A stretch of DNA of 64,000 bases from Anthoceros angustus (Eukaryota; Streptophyta; Anthocerotopsida; Anthocerotales; Anthocerotaceae): assembly GCA_010909165.1 (NCBI GenBank), contig VJWM01000068.1, positions 1,302,001 to 1,366,000 of the forward strand. The letters are read 5' to 3'. The notes beneath the pieces were generated by a model. That model saw only the letters and a list, made by a program, of their open reading frames with translations, was not told the DNA's origin and searched no databases. The position numbers and the translations under genes are program-made. Below, one piece after another: positions 22,940 to 35,200 of this stretch. Numbering within the stretch: the stretch's first letter is position 1; each line of letters opens with the position of its first letter.

Positions 22940-23817
22940 ATGATGAGCTACGTCTGGCTTTGACCAGTTGGAATACATACATGGCGGGTTAGATTAGGAT
23001 ATGTGGGGTATATGCTGTCAACAGACTATCCGGTACCATCTTCGCTCCGTGTGCTCTTGCCTTTGGTACTCGAGGCGGAGTGAGTTCCTGCGTCACCGTG
23101 CGGGATTAATTGGTGGTAGAGGATGTGTTTAGGCTCGGTGACTCCGCCACAGCTTGATGGAGTGCGGAGGGGCGGACTTGAGCTCGGGAGGTGCTCGCGG
23201 GTGAATTCTCGGGTCGAGACTAACAGGCTCTTGGAGCGGAGGGCTGGAGTTCTGGCTGCGAAGTCCTTCTCTGAGCGTAGGCGGTGGGAGGGATTAGGGG
23301 GCGCTTGGGGTGTCTGCCCGGAAGCCATCCTTGGAGGCTCTGGAGCAGGCTGTGGAGTTGCAGTGTGAAGCCACTTCTCTGAGCGTGGCGGTGAGGAGGA
23401 TTAGGCGCTTGGGGACTGGGGCGGAAGCCATCCTTGGAGGCTGGGGCATGTGAGGTTCTGTTCAAAGCTACTTCTCCATGAGCGTGGGTAGGAAGGGCAA
23501 AAGCGGCTGGTGTGAATACATCGTGTTGGTGTTGTGACTACCGGTGGTGATGGACAGAGAGGAGGTCGCGTTGCGGCGTGTGTTGGGGTGGAGTTGTGGC
23601 GGGCCAGTTGAGGGGCGCTAGTCGTGGTGAAGCGGAGGCAGCGTCGCTAAACTGTTCGGTGTCCGACAGGCGGGGTTTGTGGGAAGGTCGGTGGGCGTGG
23701 TCCAAACGAGTTGTGGAGGCCACACTTAGGGTTGTGGCGGGACCCAACATGATGAAGTCCGTTCGGCGGTGGCGTCTCGAGCGAATAAGCGAGACCATTC
23801 CCAGGAGCGGACTCCTT
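22940..23817. repeat. LTR-like direct repeat, copy 1 (paired with 24,556-25,420)
   Basis: About 870 bp repeated in direct orientation about 740 bp downstream. Both copies start near GATGAGCTACGTC, contain GGGTTAGATTAGGATATGTG and the segment CTTGCCTTTGGTACTCGAGG-like, and end near AATAAGCGA...GACTCC. Within the repeat a unit of about 100 bp (ending GGAAGCCATCCTTGGAGG) is itself repeated. Direct repeats flanking a short non-coding middle suggest the LTRs of a small non-autonomous element or a tandem duplication. Confidence 0.45.
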
Positions 23818-24555
23818 CCTACAACGACACGGGATTGTCTTGGTGCCGTCCGCGCCACATTTTGCGCCGTTCTTGGGGAATAGTGTTGTGGTGCTGAGTT
23901 AGTAGATATGAGTAGGCAGTGCGCTGCGGTGTGGATGGGTGTAATGGTCGGGCGGTTGTGGAGTATATAGAAGTGAGAATATGCAGGGGCCGGGACGTGT
24001 GCGAATCTAGCGGGAGGCCCTCAAAGGGAGAAAGAAGATGGGCACAGGCGGGAGGGCGGCACATCAACCTCGGAGGAGGCGACTCATCCTCAGCGGAGGA
24101 TGAATCTTGGTAAAAAGAATCCCAATGTTGGGACTTGTGGCGCGGAGGTAGTAAAAGGCGAGAAGAGTCAGGCGAGGAGGCGGGTGTTGCGGTGGGGCCA
24201 TATGATGAAAGAGTATGTGGAGTGCCATGTCACTCTGGCGGTTGCTTTTTGTTTTGGTCGTTCTTGTTAAGAGGGATAGGAGGAGTTAGCCAATAAGGCC
24301 GTTTGGCGGTTATAAGTGCAATCCTAACCACAGGTCCGTTGGGCGGCGAGCAGTGAATGGTGGGTCAGGTCGACGGGTTCCGGTCGGGGTCGTGAGTGTG
24401 GGTCGAGTCGTTAGTCCGGTCAGTCCCGTGGTTGAGGTCGGTCAAGCCAGTGTGGTCAGGTCAGGTCAAAGTTAGGTGTGGCACGCGGCGTAGTGGTTGG
24501 CATAGTTTGGAGCGGATCTCTTGGAAAGGGCGTGCTGGTGGAAGAAGTCGGGTGC

Positions 24556-25420
24556 AATGATGAGCTACGTCCTGGCGGTTACTCGACCCGTTAGGTACAT
24601 ACATAGGCGGGTTAGATTAGGATATGTGGGGTATATAGGAAGGCTGGCGTCCAAGGCGGCAGACTATCCGGGTACCATCTTGGCTCCGTGTGCTCTTGCC
24701 TTTCGTGCTCGAGGGCCAGTGAGTTCTGCGTCTGCGAGGATTAATTGGTGGTAGAGGATGTGTTTAGCTCGGTGTGCTCCAACACGCTTGATGGGTGCGG
24801 GCAGGGGCGGACTGAGCTCGGGAGGTGCTGGGTGAATTCTCGGGTGAGACTAACCTTGGAGGCTGGAGCGGATGGAGTTGCATGAAGTCACTTCTCTGCG
24901 AGCGTGGGCGGTCGGAGATTAGGGCGCTTGGGGTGTCTCGCGGAAGCCATCCTTGGAGGCTCTTTGGAGCATTGTGGAGTTGCAGCTGTGAAATCTGAGC
25001 ATGAAGCGGTCGGAGGGATTGGGAGGCGCTTGGGGAAACTGTGGCGGAAGCCATCCTTGAGGCTCTTGGAGCAATGTGGGGTTGCAGTGCAAAGCTACTT
25101 CTCCGAGCGTAGCGGAAGCAAAAGGCGGTGTGAATACATCGTGTTGGTGTTGTGACCTGTGGTGATGGACAAGAGGAGGAGTCGGCGTTAGCGTGTGTGT
25201 TGGGGTGGGTTGTGGGGAGTTGAACTAGGCGCTGAAATGCCCGGAGGCAGCGTAAACTTCGGTGTCGGAGAAAGTGAGGGTTTGTGGGAAGGTCCGTGGG
25301 CTCAAATGTCCGACGAGTTGTGGAGGCCACACACTTGGGGTTGTAGCCGACCCAACATGATGAAGTCGTTGAGGTGGGGCTGCTTTCAGCAATAAGCGAT
25401 ATTCCCTTGAGCGACTCCTT
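24556..25420. repeat. LTR-like direct repeat, copy 2
   Basis: This is the partner of 22,940-23,817, same orientation, with many small indels between copies. It contains two copies of the internal unit of about 100 bp. The sequence between the pair (23,818-24,555) has no gene; it is G-rich with GGTCGGGTC/GGTCAGGTC runs at about 24,360-24,470. Confidence 0.45.
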
Positions 25421-25859
25421 CGACAGGTTGTGCGGCACTCCGATGGTTGTTTCGCCTCAAGACTCCCATAGGGCGCGGCATGCGATGGCGCCCTCCCAAA
25501 CGCATCTGGCCTTGCCTCAAGCGGTAGGTCCCAGTGGGGCCGGAGGCGCCCCTCTCAAACCACATCAAAATCGCTTCCTGGAGCCCTCAAACCCGTTTGA
25601 ATCTATGACTCGGTGGAGATACACTCTCACCATCTCGAAAGAGGCCTGTGGCCATTGCACACAGGTCGGCCAGCTCAACCTCGCGATGAATCACCGATTG
25701 AGGCGGTATGGAGAAGGATGGGTAATGAGAGATGCTCTTTCCACCCCAAAGTGAAACATTTGTAGCGAGCGATGTGTGGATTCGGTGATTCAAAAAGGCA
25801 TGTGGGGTTCCATTGTCCAAAAGCGATAGCGGTAGTAAGATGGACTTTGGAAACCATCT

Positions 25860-26432
25860 TTGCAACAAGCTCGTGTGCAAACTACGTGCAAGGCAAACTT
25901 GCAAGAGCATGATATCGTTATCGAGGATGGGGAGGCGGAGCAAGAAGCGTTTTTTCAACTAGTGGATGTGGACATCGCGAAACCTAAGGAGAAGGTCATC
26001 ACACATATCATGGGGCTGGGCGCATTCGTGTTGTTTGCAAGCGGAGAGTTCTTGCATAGGTTCCAGCGGTATGAGGAGTTGAAGGCGGTATTGTGCAATG
26101 CTCCATGGGGCGGAGCAGGAATCCTCGGCAACCCTGTCGCATGCAGGGAGGCTGGCATGGATGGATTCCACTTTTCAATTCATGTCGGAAAGGCGCGAGC
26201 GTCGATGTTTTCACATGCGATACATTTTCCAAGTTGGAAATATGGGCCCGATCTGCGACGGGATATGGCACGGTCCTCCATGAAGTTCGTCTCCTGTATG
26301 TTCTTAACCCTGGAGAAACAACTTTCCGAAGGTCCGGATACCAAAATCAAACAGGTTTTCTACTTGTTCTCTGCGCGAGGCCTCAAGCGCACTATTCGCA
26401 ACACATCGGCGGATCAAGGTTTGTTCCTTTAA
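25860..26432 (+). CDS. Unrecognised 190-codon open frame in repetitive DNA
   Basis: This is an uninterrupted plus-strand frame beginning MQQARVQTTCKANLQEHD. It has an acidic stretch (VIEDGEAEQEAFFQLVDVD), a KEKVITHIMGLGAFVLFASG segment and ends near ARGLKRTIRNTSADQG. I do not recognise it. It lies about 0.9 kb before a DUF7869-like remnant on the same strand and could be part of the same transposon gene, or chance: the surrounding DNA is repeat-rich and neighbouring frames also stay open. Confidence 0.25.
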   Translation: MQQARVQTTCKANLQEHDIVIEDGEAEQEAFFQLVDVDIAKPKEKVITHIMGLGAFVLFASGEFLHRFQRYEELKAVLCNAPWGGAGILGNPVACREAGMDGFHFSIHVGKARASMFSHAIHFPSWKYGPDLRRDMARSSMKFVSCMFLTLEKQLSEGPDTKIKQVFYLFSARGLKRTIRNTSADQGLFL

Positions 26433-26559
26433 TCACAAAGGCGAATCAAGGGAAATTCGAATCTTGTTCGTTGACATGTTGCCGGCATGGTAGGGACCGT
26501 GTTTATCCAATCGGTTTATGTGTGTCATGCCACACAGTTGATAACATGTGGTAGCACGC

Positions 26560-27180
26560 CGTGCTTATGGCGGTGGCGTCATGGCGCTGTCGTGCATGAT
26601 GTTTGGAGGAAGGCGCGGCATGCGGTGCCTATGTAACCATAGCTCGTTCTCCGGCATGCGCGCAATATGGTTACAGGCGCCCGCGCCATAGATATGGTTA
26701 CATAGCGGCATGCTATGCTCTCGGTTACATCGGTGCGGCATCTGCATATACTCCTGCAGGTGCGGGCATGCGGCGCCTATGTAGTGCGGAGGCCGGCGCG
26801 CCTGTATAGCTCAGGTGCGGGCGGCATGCGCCATGCGCAGGCGGAGGCGGCATGCCTGCCTATGTCATACTGCGTGCGGGCGCATGGCGCTGTTCTTAGT
26901 GCGGGCGGCATGCGCATGCGTGCTGCTCCTATTACATACGCGACGGCATGGCGCCTATGTTCATACCAGTTTTTGAGCACCGTCATGACCCACCTATGTC
27001 GGTTATGCGGTGGCATGCGGCTATGTCCATACATCGGTTTATGCAGCGCATGACCCGACCTATGCTTGAATATATGTCGGCCGCATGGCGCCTATGGGCA
27101 TATATTGTTCCCCATGGGTATAGTGCATGATGCGCAATACATGGTCGCCATACATCCGGTGCCTTCACGCCTTAGTCCTT
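26560..27180. repeat. Degenerate GC-rich repeat array (GGCATG...GGCGCCTATG)
   Basis: About 600 bp in which GCGGCATGC, GGCGCCTATGT and ATATGGTTACA-like words recur at irregular spacing of 30-80 bp (for example GCGCCTATG at about 26,772, 26,949 and 27,088). All six frames are open for long stretches because of composition. No gene. Confidence 0.5.
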
Positions 27181-27369
27181 GCATGCGGTGGGTTGTGCTC
27201 ACGTATGCTGGTGTGCCCGTACTCATGTAGGAGTTTTGGTCAAATGTGGTGGAGGTCGTTGTGCAATACTCCTTGTTTTGACATGTGCATATTTTCGGTT
27301 GTGAGGTATATGAAGGGCACTGGCGTCTCATCGACTACGTCTGAGCAGGACAAAGGAGCATCGCTCTAA

Positions 27370-28105
27370 AAGTTATGCTCAACCTCACAAGTACATGCTT
27401 ACGGCTATCGACGGTATGGACCAAGAAGAAAATGCCCCATTTTATTCGATACCCAAAAGATTTAGCGGATAGTTCACTTATTAATGTTCATGTAGTTGTA
27501 TGGTGCATAATTACACTTTCAAGGCGAGGCGTATTTGCATTATGCCAATTTGGAATGACGAATCTAACTATCAACATAATTCAAGATGTCATATTTTCAT
27601 ATGAAGGGGTGCTTCCAAAGTGCTTTATCTCCGACTTGACAATACATGCGGGAGAACAAAAATCAGTTGTTATTCGCATACCTAAATATGCTCGTTGACC
27701 TTCAAGTGTTTGTGAAAGTCAAGGTTGGTTTCCTTGGTTGGTCACACACATGATCGTAGATCAAATGTTTTCTTGTTTCTCAAGCTTCGAGACACAAAGA
27801 GGCTTTACAATAGATACCTGGCGGACATTCGTGACATTCACTCCAAAAGCGGAGTGAAGATTATAGCGAGTAGCGGACTTTCGTTCATATGTATGCCGAT
27901 CGGAAAGGAGCAAGAGGATATGCATACAAGGCGGTGAAGCTGAACAACCTTTCCTTCCATCGGTTCAAAATCACACGGGAAGAGCAGCAGGCCGTAGCCA
28001 CGCATTCTTGTTATTCCACTTCACAGGAATCGGAAGATGGTTTAGAATTTTTGAACTTCGTTCCCACCATTGCAGTTGGTCGGCTCCGCTTATGGCTTTG
28101 AAAGC
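27370..28105 (+). pseudogene. DUF7869-like transposon-associated protein, broken
   Basis: Plus-strand pieces in shifting frames match the core of a DUF7869-type protein found with plant and other eukaryotic DNA transposons: a D-N-x-C-like start (LDNTCGRTK, about 27,637), then YLNMLVDLQVFVKVKVGF, SHTHD for the usual VGHTH-D motif, IDQMFSCFS, then FTIDTWRTFV and KLNNLSFHRFKITREEQQAV further on. Order and spacing fit the family as I recall it. Several stops and frameshifts mean it is not functional as written. It lies inside the segment that interrupts the gypsy RT. Confidence 0.5.
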
Positions 28106-29690
28106 GAAAGACAAAAAGGCGGGATGGTGATTGTCGCCATCGAAGGTGTGAAGCACTTGAAGAATGGGTTATTGAACTTGAGGACATACATACATAGGCG
28201 AGAGAGAGTGTGGTGGAGGTTGTTTGGATTGATCAAGAGGAATCGCCCTTATTGTGGAGAACAACATAGCTCTTGTGCTAAAAGCGACCATGGAGATGGT
28301 ACAATAGGCGGCGAGGCGAACTTGCCTCCGCTCCAAGTCCTGAAGAGGTTGTCCTCGAGCATTACTCGAGAGGTACCCCAACGCGATATGTATTTGGGGC
28401 ATATCGAATATTGGTGCATGTGACAACAAATTGAAAAATGAATGGGGATATCAAGGAGATACGGAAAGGAATGTTCATCGCTACTCCATGTGCGAGAGCG
28501 CACATGAGGCTTTTGGATTGGGAAGGTGGGCGTGGACTTTAATTGTGAGAAGCCTTAGCTTATGGTCCAGCATGAGCAAACACGATGCGTTTGAAGGAAA
28601 TATGTTGAAGAATTTTTGTTCGGGGACGCATTAGCAGGACATGGGAAGCGGTGGGAAAAGAGGATTACCAAAGAACATCCAGTTGTTTGTTGACAAGACT
28701 ATAATCCTCTATTATGGATTCAACTTGAATGGAAGGAAACACTTGTATGCTTGAGATAAAAGGCCATTCAAAAACTAAATCACCGCCCTTTTACGCAACC
28801 CGGGAGAGGACGATAGCGACAGGAAGCGATGACGGAGGTCCTATATTGGATGAAGGAATTGAGTCGAGGGTGAAATTATGCGCGGATGTTTGAAAGATGC
28901 ATAGAACATGCCCTTGCAAAATAAGCATGTTGAGTAGTAGATGTTCACAATTATATAGTTCTCTATGGGACTCACCCTATTAGGTGGAGCAGGCGCCTAC
29001 TTTATTCTTGCCGCTCATTAATACGATGTTATCAATTCAAACCGTGCACAAGCGGACACGAAGCGAAAGTGTCACCCATCTGCTCTTTGTCGTCTTGTCC
29101 CAATGCACGAGGTTAATTAATATGCCCATGAACTCGGCGGTAAAATGCGATTGTTGCTTCTTGCTATCGCTAACGCGAGATGGGAATGGATAGAAGTTCA
29201 TCTATGTACAGTGCGGGGGTGGTGGGGCATGCCCCGCATGTGCCTTGTATCTGACCAGCCACAATAAATTAGGAAAAACAACCGGCTGCCTTGATGTTGC
29301 ATTGGCGTGTGCGAGAATACAACCAAGGCCGTACACCTCATCCACGTTACAAAGCTGTTTAAGCCTCGCTCAACACTTCATGCATATCCATATATTTCCC
29401 AAACCACTCACCATGCGTGTAAAAGTTGCATATTACAAAGCATAGCGAGGCCCTCACACATGGACTTAAATATGGGCATGTTTTGCGAGCAAAATTGCAT
29501 TGATCTTCCAACAAATCCCTTTGTTTGGCCACCCCATGTCATGAACTCATGTTCAAGTACATGTGCCACCCTTTTTCCCTCTTACTTTCAAACAAATAGT
29601 CCAAGAAGGGTTTGAGTGCCCATGTTGCCGCCGGTTATTTGTATAAAGTGGGAAAACGCCGCTTCCTGTTTATTACGACGGAAAGAACAT
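28106..29690. other. Probable tail of the DUF7869-like element and flanking repeats
   Basis: A plus-strand open stretch (28,070-28,423; KGGMVIVAIEGVKHLKNGLL, then LRTYIHRRERVWWRLFGLIK) continues on the same strand after the DUF7869-like part but has no match I know. From 28,430 to 29,690 there are short frames only; nothing identifiable. Confidence 0.25.
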
Positions 29691-29915
29691 TATAGTGTTA
29701 AAAGTGCAAGTTTGCGTTCAAGCGGATTGAGTATCTTGGACATGAAATTGTGCCAGGAGGAATCATGCCGCAGTTGGCTAAGGTGCAGGCCGTGATGCAG
29801 ATGCCTAGGCCCAAGGATGTGGCAGCTCTTAGAGCATTTCTAGGGCTAGTGAATTACTACAAGAGATTTATGAAGGACCTCAGTTCTACATGCAAGCTAT
29901 CGCACGAGGTAAATT
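29691..29915 (+). pseudogene. Ty3/gypsy RT C-terminus / RNase H boundary fragment
   Basis: The frame reads CKFAFKRIEYLGHEIVPGG, IMPQLAKVQAVMQMPRPKDV and ALRAFLGLVNYYKRFMKDLS. This is the RT thumb and connection typical of gypsy ('...R-EYLGH-V---G----P-KV-AI--MP-P--V--LR-FLGL--YYRRF'). It continues exactly where the RT piece at 20,051-20,640 stops. It is cut again at about 29,915 by unrelated sequence. Confidence 0.7.
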
Positions 29916-30460
29916 CCTGTAAGCACTTACTCGACAAACAACCAAGCAAAACAAATCTAATACATGCATATAGGTGCAAACCAATAACAGCAGGAAGTAG
30001 GCTGCACCGTAGCACAAACATACTCCCCATAAACAACACGCAAATTCCTCACACTCTCGAGTCATAGCTTTGGCCTCACCCTTAACAAGCGCATGCGTTG
30101 TATATCAGAGACATTGTGATCTAAGCATGGAGAATTACTATCTTGCATCGGCATATTCCTAAGATATCCTATTGGCATTGATATGTCGAAAATATCCTAA
30201 GAATACACTATATAATATGCGAGCATTACTTGAGCTTATCCACTTAGCTATTGCTAACCATCTTTAATTAACACTAATCAATGCTTAATTAACATAAGCA
30301 TTAGATTAATTAATTAATTACTTACTTAAAGATAAGTAATTAGATTAATTAATCAACTAAACCCAAGTGCATAGATTAGTATCACGGCATGACGGCGGTA
30401 TCATGGCAGGTAAATTCATATAAGCACTTCGACCAACAACCAAGCAAAACATCTAATATG
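29910..30460. repeat. Direct repeat pair flanking AT-rich DNA
   Basis: GGTAAATTC, then TATAAGCACTT-like and AACAACCAAGCAAAACA recur at 29,910-29,960 and 30,411-30,456. Between them lies AT-rich DNA with clustered TTAATTAA words (30,250-30,360). These could be the ends of a short insertion in the gypsy remnant. No gene. Confidence 0.4.
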
Positions 30461-30615
30461 TAAATAATCCACGATAATGTGAGACTCCAAGTCAAAACAT
30501 TATCATTAGTAGACTACATCGCACCTCATGTAGTGCATTGTGCACAAAACCAATCTTCCTCGGGAATGTCGTCAGAGGTGGTTGAACACAAAACATATGG
30601 TATCCTATTGCACCG

Positions 30616-31740
30616 TCAAAGAAGCATTACATCATCATCATCGTCGTCCATAAACGACACTCCAAGTCTTTGGGTGGGCCACATTATGAGCCGTAGTTGA
30701 GGGTCCAAATTGGGTAAGTGGCATGGTGCGGTGATCCTTCCATCTTGACCAGGATCCTTGAGCTCAAGCACTCCATCTTTGCCTACTGCGCCGCATAAGA
30801 TGACTCTGTGGTGGATACCTCCAAGGTGTTGCACGGCTTAGTCAGTGGTAATCTCCAACTTGAACCTTGGGTTTCCATGTCCCTCCTCTTGTGTAAGCAT
30901 AGCGCGATTGATCCTGTTTCGCTATGGCAAGGTTCTCCATTGCCATGGGCATGATCCGTTTAAAACGCCCGCCTTTCCGGTCTCGTAGGCAATCATCCGC
31001 ATTGCGCCAATCCGGTGCTTGTAGCCTTGCTTGCCTCACGTTTGGCAAAATGGTTGTCGCCATACAACAAGTAGTATGGTGAAAAATTGCTCAAGGTGCT
31101 TGATTGCTCACCCTGCCTAGCACTAGGTATGGCATCCCTTCATCCCATGTCTTGGTCATTGTGAGACAATACTTTGAGGCCGCTTGAAGTGCTGCGCAGC
31201 AAGTCCATCGGCTTGAGGATGATCTCTCGGCGTCGTCGATGATCAATCAAGCTCTGTCAAGCAAGTCTTGAAATTCCCCACGAATTCTTTGCCACAGTCG
31301 GTGAGAACCTGCACATGCTCCATATCGACTAAGAGGAAGCCAAGAATGCCTTCTTTGGTGGTAGAGTCACGCTTGGGTAAGATGGCAACCTCGCACCACT
31401 TGAAATGCTCCACCATTAGCATGACATGCTTGTTTCGATCTGGCGTCTGCGGCATGTCGGCATGAGATCCACACTCCACATAGAAGAGTCCTCGGATCGG
31501 CGGAGAGTGAAGCACAACATCATTGGCTGAACCTTGCCTTCACTCGATCGCACACTACGTTACGACCAGCCTTTCCACATCTCCATACATCCTTGCCCAA
31601 AGTGTGGGCTGAGCATGTTGTAGGTGCGCTTAGCACCAAAATGCCCTAAGCCTTCATGCACGGGTGATGAGTCTCACCGGTCCTCCCGGCTTGGGTACGA
31701 TTCTATCTCCGGAATCACGGACATACATTATATGTTTTGG
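30616..31740 (-). pseudogene. Ty3/gypsy integrase and C-terminal region (minus strand)
   Basis: Reading the minus strand from 31,740: an HEGLGHFGAKRTYNML piece of the zinc-binding (H2C2) domain, then the core with PQTPDRNKHVMLMVEHFKW, AILPKRDSTTKEG and the catalytic-aspartate context VLTDCGKEFVG (31,243-31,515), then the C-terminal part with LPNVRQARLQAPDWRNADD, RYAYTRGGTWKPKVQVGDY (30,842-31,063), then a tail GVLELKDPGQDGR and APCHLPNLDP (30,616-30,834). The tail motifs occur after the integrase in plant gypsy polyproteins. Frames are broken by small indels. The orientation is opposite to the RT pieces, so this is a different element or an inverted part. Confidence 0.7.
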
Positions 31741-31745
31741 TCAGC

Positions 31746-31995
31746 CTACTAGAAATGGGCACCCTATTTACACTTTATGTTAAGATTTGGACCCTGGATG
31801 TAACACTCATGTTGCAATTTTGGGGTCATGTAACACTGGGCCCCTTGTTACACTTTGGCTTGGAAACCATACCACGGCGTTGTTGCAATCATGTTGCAAT
31901 GGTGTTGCAATTATGTTAAGATGAAGTGAGAGGTGGTTTTGCCTCTCTCAAAATTGCAACATGATTGCAACATCTAAAGTGTTACAGAGAGGTCT
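31746..31995. mobile_element. CACTA-type terminus with sub-terminal repeats
   Basis: CCTACTAGAAATGGG at 31,746 resembles the CACTACTAGAAA terminus of plant CACTA elements. It is followed by clustered direct and inverted copies of GTTGCAAT/ATTGCAAC and TGTAACAC/GTGTTACA over 250 bp, as expected for sub-terminal transposase-binding repeats. The TNP2-like gene at 35,400-37,250 reads toward this end. I did not find a matching opposite terminus. Confidence 0.5.
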
Positions 31996-32299
31996 TGTAA
32001 CACTTTTGGAGGCTTGAACCTCCTCCCCATCCACTATTCCTTTTACTTTTGCCCTTGAAATACCACGTTTTACTTGGTAGTTACCAGTCGCCCTTCAACG
32101 ACCATATATAAATACACGTATACATCCTTATACTATACACATATCTCTGATAAATGTAATATATTATTCTAAGTGCTATGTATTCAATTTCATATAAAAT
32201 AAGTTTGTATATCATGCATTATTACGTACATTACCTTTGATGCATACATATTCATGATACTTTGTATTTACTATGTGTAAATAGCGTCTACCCCTACTT

Positions 32300-35200
32300 T
32301 ATAGCATGCATGCGGTTTGTCCTTCCGTCACCAATAGCCATCGGCTTCCACCATGGCGCCCAGAAGATATGTCCCCACCTATCACCTTATTGACGCATCA
32401 CCATGAGGTTATGCCCCTACAAGATTGTCTTTGTGCGGAGAGGTTTGGTATGCTTGTGCTTTTACGCCTCCATGTAAGGCACTTCCTACTCGTCATCGTA
32501 TGCACCTCGAAACTTCCGCCCTCCCGTTCGATTCCCAATTTTCTTCTTCCCGCTTGCGTTGGCAAGCTTTGCCACTTCGCTTCCCTCCACGCATACACCG
32601 TTGCACATACAAACCGGCATGGCCATCATGAGTTATTCAGCGTTAATGGGTCTACAACATAGCGGACCATTTGCCTTACCTTCCCTCGGTCCCTCCTCGT
32701 TTCTTACGCCTTCTTCTGGACATTTTCCTCTTAGTCCTCCTTCTTCCGGTACATGTGCCGTGCCCTTATCACTCGCCCATGGTACCTCTACTCCTCCTCC
32801 TCTTTTCCTCTTTGCCTCCACCCTTTATCGGTGGCGTTGCCTCAAGGGCTCCACTATAGGTCCATGCTCTCGGCATCGGAGGCTGCAAGATGTATATGCA
32901 GCAATTAGGCACATCGTCCTCTTGACTGCCTCTGATCGTCCATGTTATCTGGCGTCCCCCCGTCACCCCCCGGCCTCCATCGTACCTTGGCCTTTGCCCA
33001 TATCAAAGGCACATGATGCCCTCTTGAACCTCCTTCATTCTCTCCCCTCGACATCGCCTCATGCTGTTCTGGCCCCTTGCCATGCTGCTGGGTGATCCAC
33101 TTCTTGTCGTCCTCCGCCACCTCCTCCTACTCCCCTGCGTTTTTGTTTGTCCATAGTGCACACAAGTGTGTTTCCTCACAGTGACGGATCGCCCTCCGTG
33201 GTCCACCACCCGACTCGCCCTCCACACTCATTGTTCACCTTGTTGGCGTCGTCATCCATCTCCTCCCAACGGCCTCCACCCTCCGCATACATGGCCGTCA
33301 CCTTGGTCTCGGGCACTCCTCCACCTCTTCTCCAGTATTTGCTTGCTTCCCACTGACCGTCGTCTGCCTCCATTGACACCATTCCGGGCATGCCTTCCAC
33401 CAACCACGATCGTGGTGTCGGGCACCACAATCCATTGTCACTCGTTTCCCCCTCCTGCCTCCCTCACCTTGCGCCTCATGGCCGCGTTCCCGTCTCACTT
33501 CACGCTCTTTCATCGTCGCCTTTCCCCCTTCCAATACCGTTGTGCCGCCTCCTCTGGCCTCCTCCTCCCAAGCCCCTTCGCCATGCATTCCTTCCTAGCC
33601 TCTCTACGTCCACCACCACCGTGCTGCTTGCCTCCACCCCTTCCTTCCGTCGCCTCGGAAGGCCACCATGTCGGGATCCATCTCCAATTCAATGTCATTA
33701 AGCAAAATGGTCATTTCCTTGTTCTCCTTGCAATGGCTTGAATCTGGTGTCTTCTCATACTCCACCTTACCCATTGTAGGAACTCGGCAGAACCCCACTA
33801 TCGCGGACCGCCCATGCATGGAAATCGTCCTCTTCAACCTCCCATACTCCCTCTTCTTCCGTTGGAACCGCCCATCTTGATTCTCAAACCTCACCACCCG
33901 GCCACGCCCTCCCTTTCCCCATGGGTTTGGACCCATCCCCGTTTTGGCTAGCCTCTCTTTTGCTGCGATTTCGTACTTGATGGCTCAAACTTCCGTTCCT
34001 CTTCAACTCCATCCGAGCCCATGCAAGTGCATCTTCCCACTCTTCGTCATCCACCATGCTCGGTTTCTTCCCATGTCCTCCCCCTCTACCATTTCCTCTA
34101 CGCGCCTTGACTTCCACACAAGTGCGTGTCCGCGTCATGAAGTGTCGGCTTATCTTGGACTTGACCACGGTGCAGGAATGAACACAGTTTCACTAAGTGC
34201 TTTCTCTTCTTTGAACGTCCATCTTGCAGTGCCCGGTTCATTCACAACCTTCGTCCTCACGGTACCATGATTCTTTGCCTTGCTCGGCCGAACAACGCCA
34301 GTCCCTCCCCTTCATGTGGTTTGCATGGCCTCCTTGACCATTTCACCCCATGCTTGTTTATCAAGGCTTTAACGATTGCATCGTTGTCCACCGCACTCAC
34401 GGCCGGACATCAGACCTCATCACCGCGTTAGAACACCCCTTGCGAAATTGATTGCGCCATTCGAGATCAAGTGCACGTCGTCGGTATGTCGCCTCTGCCG
34501 GCTTACCGGCCCTTCCACATTCCACTTCTTGCAATCGTTGCCACGCCCGACCCTCGAAGGTTGCCTCCCTTGTCCCCATGCTTAAACACTGCCCGGCATG
34601 CCGTGCTCTGTGTTACCGTTTGTCCACCATGCGCACTCATGGCGCAAACTTGAGCGTGTGCACACTTTGCCCGGCATCACTTGCGTGCGAGTCGAGACAA
34701 CCAACCTCATCAGCGTAAATAGCTCCTCCTCTATTTCGTTCGTTCAAATGCTCCAACTCCGCATCCGTTGGGGAGGTTCGGATCTCGGCGTCGTCAAAAT
34801 CAACTCGGGTTCACCATAGCCCTCGCCTCTTACCTTCGTAGTCTTGATGAGGCCGCTTCTTGGTCGCGGATATGCGAATGGAGCGGTGGGTGCGGTGGAT
34901 GAGATACCGAGGCGGTTGCCCCATCCTCCCCACCAGTCACGGTCCATCGTCGCCGCGCGTCGGCGCGCCCGGCTGGTGTTCCGCGCCACGCGACTCCCCG
35001 GCAAGCCTCGCCCTCCCATCCACAGACGGTTGTCCACCGCCTTTCCATCTTTGAAGGGCTTCCCTCTCGGTGAAAGGCGCCATGAGTCCGGTATGCATTG
35101 AAGACTCCATTTTGAAAAAGCTTGTTTGCAAAGGCCGGTGGTGGTCATTCTTGCTCGGACCGGTCTGTGCACTTTACTTGCCCATAATCACATCATTTTC

